Assembly: GCA_007644065.1 (NCBI GenBank)
Contig: VJWN01000001.1
Span: 1,998,340-2,062,339, forward strand
DNA: 64,000 bases
Direction: 5' to 3'
From: Margaritispora aquatica
Lineage: Eukaryota > Ascomycota > Leotiomycetes > Helotiales > Discinellaceae
The notes under the pieces were generated by a model. That model was given only the letters and a program-made list of their open reading frames with translations. It was not told where the DNA came from and ran no database searches. The translations under genes were made by a program, and so were the position numbers. Below, piece by piece: positions 56,804-64,000 of this stretch (positions are counted from its first letter, which is position 1; every line of letters starts with the position of its first letter).

Positions 56804-58038
56804 GTATTTTGCAGCATGAAGGCACTGTAGCCACTGGAGTCGTTGAATCTGTAAAGGCAGCATGATAAACGCATGGGATATTCAGGGGTTCTATTCTGGA
56901 CTTAGCATCGGCAGTTACGGCGTATTGGGGCGTATTGGGGCGGAGCTTAGGGTTTTATGAATCATGAATCATGATAGAGATGGCCGGCGTGCATGCATAC
57001 GTTACGAGCATTAAGGTACACGGTAGGCGTTGCTGGTTAAGGTATCAAAAGGGTTTTATGATACCACGTCATACAACAGCCTGCATACATGATGGTCTCT
57101 GCATCTGAAGGAAAATGAAATTTCTCGTCTTAAATCTGGCATGTGTCTTGCTATATTGTGGGACCAAGTAATCGTACTTTGTGTAACTGGAGATGTCATC
57201 TTCCTCAAGCCACAGCCCAGGGCTTCTGCTCGTAACTAGACATTAGCATTATATGATCATGTAGTTTGTTTTTGGATTCTCCATCCTCAAGGCTTGCATA
57301 TATAGAGCGGTAAGACATTTAGAAAGCTCTAGCAAGCTACCTTAGGTGGTACCTTACATACCTAAGGTAAGGTAGGTAGGTGGTAGGTTTCACGTGACCA
57401 TTCTAGGTATTTTGCTCAAAGTTTTCAGAGGTATATGTGTGGATATACTGATGGAATAGCATGGATGAGTATGTTGCTCTCTTCTGCTTTATATATCGTA
57501 TACACGTACCCTAACTCTCGATGACCTGTGGTTAAAGTATCACATGGAGATAAGATAACTTGAATCGATAATAGATTCGGATCAACGTTCTGCCATTCAT
57601 TGACCGGGGGGTCTCAGCCGTCATGTGCGATTTGGCAGTGCAGCCCTGGTGACGAACCGGGAACCCATCGCATTCACTCAGTCAACTCCGTCAAAACCTC
57701 AATTCTACCACCACAACCACAACCACAACCGCCCATTACCATTGTCAATTCACAATACCAAGCTCAACACATCGTTAAGCGACAACAATATGTAATGCCC
57801 ATTGATCAGAGAACAATAGTCCACCATAGAATTCGTCGATCCTCGAACTACAAATACCTCCAGCTTTCCTTCATCTTTTCTTCCTTTGAGCTTTGTCAAT
57901 CGACATTTCGATAATTCAACCTGTAATTCAGGCGCTCGAATACTTTCTCAAGCTTTACTCAACTACTCAGCAACTCGTTACATATCTGCAAAGATCCTAC
58001 TCTCAATAACTCCCAATTTCTCCCACCAAGCCTTCAAA
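56804..58038. other. intergenic region
   Basis: About 1.2 kb between plus-strand genes. A near-palindromic block at 57344-57383 (ACCTTAGGTGGTACCTTAC then CCTAAGGTAAGGTAGG) is a cluster of the window-wide GGTAAG motif. CA-rich sequence 57660-58030 is the leader of the Sds3-like gene and carries an upstream open frame (57600-57914) with a CCACAACCACAAC run. No separate gene supported. Confidence 0.55.
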
Positions 58039-59804
58039 ATGCCACAAAGTCCTTCCCCCAACTCCCCCGCCATGGAGCACACTCACCAAGTTGATCGACA
58101 ACAATCCAACTCTCCTCCTCTCGCACAAATCCAGCATCAATCCAAGAGAGAAAAGCGCCGAACCCACCTCACCAATCGTCTCGAGGAAATCACTAAGACG
58201 TTTGTCGAGAATCGCGATGACAACTATCGCAGTCAACTCCAGAGCGTTCAAGTCGATATGACCCTCATCATGGAGGCCGATCCATACGCCAGTCATCCGC
58301 TCGTTGATGACCGTCAAGAAATCTCCCGGCTCGTCTCTGAACACATGCTCAAGCTCACCAACATGAAGGCGATGAGTTCGCACCCTCCTCTGCGAGCCGG
58401 CAGCTTGTATGCACAGTTTGCAAAAGAGATCAACGATGCTATGGAAGAGCGCGATACCAATTTGACCAGGCACATGGTAAGTACTTGATTTTTCTCTGCT
58501 TTTGGTACACTTGCTTACAATTTTTGCTTTCACAGATGGAGTTTGAGTCAAAAAAGACAAACATCTCAACTTCTCAAACCTACCGAAGACGTTTAGCTGA
58601 GAATGAGCACAAGGCGCTTGCTACCACCGTTCGTGATCGTTTGATCAACAGTGTTACCAGCAAAAAGGCCCGTCTTCACAAGGACAAGGATATCTTGGAA
58701 ATTTCCGAAGGAAATGCTCTCCTGCTCCATCCAAGCCAATTCAGCATTTCGAATCCTGGTAGCCCGGGCGGCCTCCACGGAAAGAGAGCCACGAGAAATC
58801 GCCGTGAACCTGAAGATCTTCTCAATTCCTCCGAGACTCAGAGGCGCAAGCGCAAAGCTCACGATAGCGACGAGTCGCCTGCTCCCAAGCGTCTACCATC
58901 TTCAAAAGAATGGGCTGAGCAATGGATCACCAATGGTGATCGTGGTTCGGTTCGTCATGGGCAAGAGAACAAGGAAGCACTCATGGCAATGCAATTCGAC
59001 TCTCCTTTGTTCAGCGTCGACAAGTTGTTCACTGAGAAGGAACTTGCTATGATCTATCACAACGCTGCCATGGCTGCTCAGGCATACATGGCTCGTCAGC
59101 CAAACGGTTCTGATGAGCTCGACTCTCCACCCAATGGCCCTTCTGAGTCAAGTGCAGAAAATGGCAGAGCTGATGGTCCCGAAGATGTTCCATCACCTCC
59201 TCCTGGAATGGAACGTCAACCTTCCCATGCCACTCGCAGCACCCGAGCTCCATTCAGTTCGAACTACCTCAACATTGACCTTGTTACTGGTAAGGGTGGC
59301 CTTTACACACCTTCGGATATCCAACAGATTGTTCGATCAGCCCCCAAGATGCCTCCACTTCTGAATCTAATGGGTTCTCGTCCATACAATCGCAATGATC
59401 CCGTCCAATCACTTCACGGTCTCAGCGAGGCAGACATCAACACAGAACTCGAGTTCATTAGCCGTGCCCGACGATACAACGACGAGCATGGTCTCGGCCG
59501 CAATCTCGACGTCGATCAAGGAGCTCGAGAACTCCTTCAGCACGCCGCCCTCCCTAACGGTGCCAACGAACATTGGGTCCGAGCTTCCAAGAAGTCATCA
59601 AATCCAAATGCCGGTATGAGCTCAGTCCGAGACGATCTTGCAGAGGGCAGTGGTTCAGGTCTTGGTGGCGTTGAGATGGGTAGGGAGAATTCATTTGGTG
59701 GCGGTTCTATGGGTGGTACTGCCATGTCTCGACAGGCTACTGATCAAAGTACTCGCGATAGAATCAAGAGGGATACAGCACCTAGACGCAAAAACGGGTT
59801 GTGA
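58039..59804 (+). CDS. Sds3/Dep1-like subunit of the Rpd3L-type histone deacetylase complex (568 aa)
   Basis: Nuclear co-repressor component. Exons 58039-58476 and 58536-59804 (1707 nt); the intron has GTAAGT and CACAG. The Sds3-like domain is at about residues 34-160: a basic KREKRRTHLTNRLEEITKTF helix, then RDDNYRSQLQSVQVDMTLIM and EADPYASHPLVDDRQEI, a spacing characteristic of the Sds3/Dep1/BRMS1 family that scaffolds Rpd3-Sin3. After it, MEFESKKTNISTSQTYRRRL continues the coiled coil. The C-terminal half is largely disordered, with LFTEKELAMIYHNAAMAAQA and DIQQIVRSAPKMPPLLNLMG as conserved-looking patches, and a basic end (RDTAPRRKNGL). The start follows a CA-rich leader; upstream in-frame residues to 57886 look non-coding. 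Which of Sds3 or Dep1 it corresponds to cannot be told here. Confidence 0.82.
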
Positions 59805-60732
59805 GTTGATGGATGGTGCATAGAACATTGGGCGTTTTGTATGATACTCATCTACGCTGGAGTTGATGGTGATATACGGGTTGGTATGGAAAATGGGGGG
59901 GTACCTTAGGCACTCATGGGGTGTTTGTATTTGTGGCGTTTTGTCTGGTTTGGACTGGCGGATTTGTTCATCTCTTCTTTTCTTTTTGTCTTCTGTTGTT
60001 CGCATGGGAGGCTTTTTCTTTCTTTCTTTTCCGCCTTCGGGCTGCTTTGCATCGCGCTTCAAACAGGCGTCATAGGTAGAGGCAGGCGTATAGTACAGTA
60101 CATTACAGTACCTTTTATGGAAGCAAGGTCATTGTTGACCTTGGCGGGGTTATCATCATACTTCGTACCTCATTCTGGCTGGATGGAATGGGGTTGGGAT
60201 AGATGGAGAGGACAATGATACCATGATGAATGGGGTGTTTCCCATACCCCTCTGTACCTTACTTTTCGAAGCAGGCAGGCAGTTTAATTTTCTTTGACAA
60301 TTACAAATCAAATCAAATCCAAAAATATATATATCTTTAGTACTGGTAGTGATTTCAATTTATGATCAAGGTGAGTAATGAATCACATGTCGTTCTTGTG
60401 AGAACCCAAGTTGAAGTAGGGTGGTGCGGTTTATGCTAGTGCTTTTGGTGGGATAAGGTAAGATCTTACCTTAGTGTGCATGTCTGATTTGCAGATTCAA
60501 TGGTGATTCACATGATAGGTACATCCACAAGGTTCTTGTCCGTAATGTAATGTAGGCACGTACTCGATAACTTGGGACTTTACTTTGATACTTTGTCTTA
60601 CCTTGTAGGTAACGGTAGTGTTTCTCAACCCCCCTCCTTCCCTCCCTTCCTACCTACCTACCTTACCTTACCTTACCTTACGCTCCCCAGGTATAAAGTC
60701 TCTTCACCTCTCAGCATATTGAACACCGGATT

Positions 60733-60821
60733 CTTCCTATTCCCATTCCTATTCCTATTCCTATTCCTATTCCTATTCCTATTCCTATTCCTATTCCTAT
60801 TCCTATTCCTATTCCTATTCC
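60733..60821. repeat. (TATTCC)n microsatellite, about 14 units
   Basis: Nearly perfect six-base tandem (ATTCCT) over about 90 nt. Its plus-strand translation gives the Leu-Phe run and its minus-strand translation the Gly-Ile run of spurious frames. Confidence 0.9.
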
Positions 60822-61048
60822 CACGACACGACTCCCACTACTCCCCAAGGTAGATACCGTAGATAGATAGATACCGTAGATCGATCGATCAATCGATCTT
60901 CGCGCGCACCAAAATCCGAAACCCGACATCTGAATCGGTGTAAAGGATATTGCGTAGGGGAAATAAATCGGCGCGCGGAAATGATGGTAAGAGTACGAAC
61001 GAGGTTTCGATTGGGGTTGTTGGCTTGTTGGGTTGAGGATTATGGGAA

Positions 61049-61170
61049 GGAGAGGAGAGAGGAGAGAGGAGAGAGGAGAGAGGAGAGAGGAGAGAGGAGA
61101 GAGGAGAGAGGAGAGAGGAGAGAGGAGAGAGGAGAGAGGAGAGAGGAGAGAGGAGAGAGGAGAGAGAGAG
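61049..61170. repeat. (GAGAGGA)n minisatellite, about 17 units
   Basis: Seven-base purine-only tandem over about 120 nt with almost no interruptions. Because 7 is not a multiple of 3, all three frames of each strand stay open as seven-residue repeats (SPLSSLL on the minus strand). Confidence 0.9.
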
Positions 61171-61901
61171 AAAATAACGTTCACGAAAGAAAACGTAACT
61201 AACTTACCGTAACTAAATAACTTGAAAAGAAAAGATCAGCAACGTAAAAAAGTCAAAAAAGATGAAGTGTTTCTCGCTAACCTTTGTTTTACGAAGACTT
61301 ATCCTTTTAATCGCCAAATACAGTATTGGTCTATAGTATAAGAAACGCCCTTTAAAACTCGGAAAGCTAACATCTACTCTATTTTTTTTTAGTCTTGACG
61401 CTGAAGGAGGTTGGCTAGCTAATAGAGGATATATTAAACGGATTCACTTCTTAATTACTTTATAAAGCTAGAGGTGTCCTAATTCTTTTTAACTTACTTT
61501 AACTTCCACTTGTTTCTTCACTATACATGTCTTCCTATTTTTCAGATTTCGTTGCCATAGTATTTCCACGCCTAATGACTCGTTTACGATCATGATCAAA
61601 CATATCTGAAGAAAAGGAGAGAGAGGAACGAAAGGGGATGGCATACTTGTAAGGGGAAAACCTCACACGTTTTTTATCTCGAGGTATTAGATGTTTGCCG
61701 TCCTAGGCTAAGGCACTTAGATATCTTATACCTCGAGGATTAAATTGTGCCGCAGCCACCAACGACGATGACCCTTGAAAATGAAAATGAACACCCTGGC
61801 TTCATTATTGGACTTTCGATTGTATATATGAGGGGGGAATACAATTAATGCGATCGATTCTCGAGCTTTAACGTTAACTATCTTACATCTCACCGTTTGC
61901 C

Positions 61902-63277
61902 ATGGACGATTTCGCATTCACATTCACCAGCATGTCAGACCCCGAGAGCCACCTCTCAAAAGCCGAGAGAGACGAAATGATGGCCCTCTACACCAAAGCC
62001 ATCGCCAGTCCACTGGACATCACAGATACCGAGCGAAGGCGCATCCTCCGACGACCTTCCTTCTCCACCGAAGCCGCCAACGTCGCCGCCGTCACCAACG
62101 GGACCCTGACGCCAGTCCAACTCATCGCCAAAGCGGCCTCCGCGCCCGACACCCTCACGTTCGCGGAATGCGACCTCCTCAATAACTCGCTGCACGTGTT
62201 CGCCTCTTGGGACGCGAATTTTGCGTGGCGGAACGAGACCTTTGCCCTCCCGGAGCGGGTGCGCGATGCGCTGTTCCATGCCCGTGACGCGGTGGCGAGC
62301 GCGGAGGAGAGGAGCGCGAGCGCGAACGTGCTGCGCGTGTTGCCCGCCAAGCGAGAGGAGAAGCAGGCCAAGGAAGAGGAGAAGCGGAAGCGAGTGGTGC
62401 ACGAGTCGCTGCAGTGGGTGCGGGATCTGAAGGCGTCGGGCAAGGATTGGGGCTTTGCGATGATGACGGCGCGAGAGTCGAGAGCGGGCGGTGCGAAGAG
62501 GCATATGGCGTGGCTGACGTTCCTCGAGGCGTGTGAGCACACCTGGAAGCATCCGTTGGTGTTTGTGGAGGGGGGCGAGGAGATTAAGGAGCAGCTGGTG
62601 TGTCAGTGGATTGATGCTGATGTGTCTGTTACGGAGCCGGAGGAGTTGAGGAGGTGGGTTTTCCTCCCCTTTCCTGTCTCTAATTCTACGTATTGTGCAT
62701 CATTCGATAGCGATGGCGAGTGAACGCGTGGTGACATTCAAGCTGAGTTGTGTTACGATAGGACATTTAGAATCACACGCGACTTGGGCCATGTGAAAAA
62801 AGGCATGCTCAGAAACACGATCATTCTCTTCACGACCGAGGGCTTGGAGACCGCGCCGGGTGCGAAGCCTATGCCTATGATGTGGGTATGGGCTTATGAC
62901 CCTGACTGGCGACAGAAGGACACAGATGGAGATGAGGATGGGTATGAAGGGCGTGTGAAAGTCTCGTGGAGGGATTTGTTACCTGGGTTCGTTGCTCCTC
63001 TTGCTCGTTCCTTGCACTCGTTTTTTCCCTCCGTCTACTCGCCTTGGTGTTTTGGTCGTGATGTCAGGCGGTTGGATAAAGTTTGGGATTTTGACATGCT
63101 GACTATGAGGTAAATAGGTTCTACGTAGCAAGATTGGATGATGAAGTTACCCTCAAAGATCTGTGGAAAGAAGCGCAAGCCATGGAAGGCCAGATTTGGG
63201 ATGCTAATCCGTGGGGTAAGTATGATGCTGATTTTTTGGTGGGTAAGAGGAGGAAGTTGGAAGCTAGAGGGAGGTGA
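61902..63277 (+). CDS. hypothetical fungal protein, three exons (378 aa)
   Basis: Exons 61902-62653, 62762-62986 and 63118-63277 (1137 nt). Intron 1 uses GTGGGT and intron 2 an unusual GTTCGT donor with a TGCTGAC branch site; both are needed to reach FYVARLDDEVTLKDLWKEAQ and the basic end KRRKLEARGR. The N-terminus (SKAERDEMMALYTKAIASPL, DITDTERRRILRRPSFS, TLTFAECDLLNNSLHVFA) resembles a common but unnamed fungal helical module. A Lys/Glu-rich helix (PAKREEKQAKEEEKRKRVV) follows, then a mixed domain with WLTFLEACEHTWKHPLVF and MPMMWVWAYDPDWRQ. Function unknown; Met at 61902 or the next Met ten codons later could be the start. It is clearly GC-rich, unlike the repeat that begins about 270 nt downstream. 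Confidence 0.7.
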
Positions 63278-63561
63278 ATTCATTAATTGTTTAAATACCT
63301 TTTTAGAATACTAAGGCGCTCTGAATGTGTAGATCCTGTGGGTGCATTCCATTGTTCATGCTTTTTTTGTCCTTCCTTTTTCCACTTTTTCTCTGGGTTT
63401 TCTCGCTGCATTTATTCGCACGCGTGTTGGCAGTGAGCCATGTCTTTGTCGGGGAGTCTCCTGTACTTTCGTACTTTTACTTCTCAATTGTGTCAATTGT
63501 GTCAACGCTACACTGTACATTGACTTTCGAGCAGTATGTCCAGAGCAGATTAGTCAATATG

Positions 63562-64000
63562 CCAGCCAGCTAATCTACGAGCTCATAAGCTACGCTAAGA
63601 ATCCTATCAGCTTGAGGTTTAATTTATAACAGTAAGTTAGCATAGATTTCGTCCGCTGATAGGCTAGCTTATAAGCTCGAAGGCCGATTTTTACAGTTTT
63701 CGAAGTTAAGTTTTTATGTAAGTTCATACCTTAAAAAGCTCGACTTTTAAACTCTATTAGATAATTAAACTTTTGTCACGTAAAGTAGATTTTCATTAAT
63801 ATAGGATAAATAGTTATAGATTTTATTTATCGATTTTATACTTTTATAAAACAATATAGTTTGTGATAACTAGAGATAATGGTATACTCTCGCTGACAGC
63901 GAGCTTTATAAGCTAGTATCAGCGTATCAGTGAGAATTTTCAATTATATCAGCGAGTGAGCTGTGAATTCCTCTGGCTGATTAGCTAATCGACTTTTTGA
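63562..64000. repeat. dispersed AT-rich hairpin repeat, copy 3 (runs off the window)
   Basis: Begins near CAGCTAATCTACGAGC and shares with copy 2 the anchors ATAAGCTACGC (63585-63595), CTATCAGCTTGAG (63604-63616) and CTGGCTGATTAGCTAA (63973-63988). Internally, GCTGATAGGCTAGCTTATAA (near 63656) is an imperfect inverted repeat of the left end CGAGCTCATAAGCTACGC...CCTATCAGC. A third arm, GCGAGCTTTATAAGCTAG, lies near 63899, so the element can fold into hairpins. No coding capacity; MITE-like or a decayed element. Confidence 0.7.

Larger units (their letters stand above)
59805..61901. other. repeat-rich intergenic region
   Basis: About 2.1 kb with two large microsatellites listed separately, CTACC/CCTTACC tandems at 60650-60682 and short GATA/GATC runs near 60860-60895. 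Frames here are translations of repeats. AT-rich sequence 61200-61560 looks like degenerate repeat. No gene seen. Confidence 0.6.

Noticed and set aside
57600..57914. 104-codon frame before the Sds3-like gene
   Set aside because: It lies in the CA-rich leader and has PQPQPQPP low complexity; at most an upstream open frame.
60711..61184. 157-codon minus-strand repeat protein
   Set aside because: It is just the translation of two microsatellites (SPLSSLL and Gly-Ile runs) joined by a short non-repetitive piece.

Overview
The window looks like nuclear chromosome of a filamentous ascomycete (Pezizomycotina, most likely Leotiomycetes). Genes are monocistronic and on both strands. They carry short spliceosomal introns of about 45-130 nt with GTAAGT-like donors, CTAAC/CTGAC branch points and YAG acceptors. 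They are separated by 0.5-2.4 kb of AT-richer DNA with microsatellites and GGTAAG/CCTTACC strings. The products are typically fungal: trehalose synthase, a sedolisin protease, a 2EXR/F-box-like pair, a CorA-like protein and a PARP-E2 fusion. I see no CRISPR array, operon, prophage, rRNA gene or intact transposon. I rebuilt introns by hand; for every multi-exon model the exon lengths sum to a multiple of three.

Layout, left third (0-24 kb): a small two-exon unknown with a Cys cluster (972-1637); a 2EXR/F-box-like protein (4767-5972, minus); a four-exon unknown (6658-8354); a seven-exon trehalose synthase (8813-11354, minus); a 2.4-kb gap with one possible Cys-rich micro-gene; a SETD3/LSMT-like SET-domain methyltransferase (13757-16041) whose first intron appears to lack the AG acceptor; an MFS sugar transporter (18488-20501); and a degenerate C2H2 zinc-finger protein (21918-22904, minus).

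Middle third (24-46 kb): phosphatidylinositol synthase (24765-25815); a conserved unknown with RRFVPxxxETT repeats (27134-29041); a seven-exon, about 1517-residue CorA-like membrane protein with a giant disordered tail (31426-36288); a secreted sedolisin (37092-39414, minus); a small Cys-containing unknown (41288-41764, minus); a possible 48-residue secreted peptide (42424-42570, minus); and a second 2EXR-like protein (43978-44952, minus).

Right third (46-64 kb): a type II membrane protein of a fungal unknown family with a huge charged tail (46501-49467, minus) and two stop-free 48-nt introns; a COG7-like Golgi tethering candidate (50460-51572, minus); a PARP-E2 fusion protein (52806-56803); an Sds3/Dep1-like histone deacetylase-complex subunit (58039-59804); and a three-exon unknown (61902-63277). 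Copies of one AT-rich, hairpin-forming repeat family lie at about 3.1-3.5, 45.8-46.2 and 63.56-64 kb, the last running off the window.

The genes do not form an obvious pathway or cluster; most look like housekeeping or lineage-conserved genes. The most interesting single object is the PARP-E2 fusion, which joins an RWD-like region, a Cys-rich module, an ADP-ribosyltransferase fold and a UBE2Q-like E2 in one 1215-residue chain.
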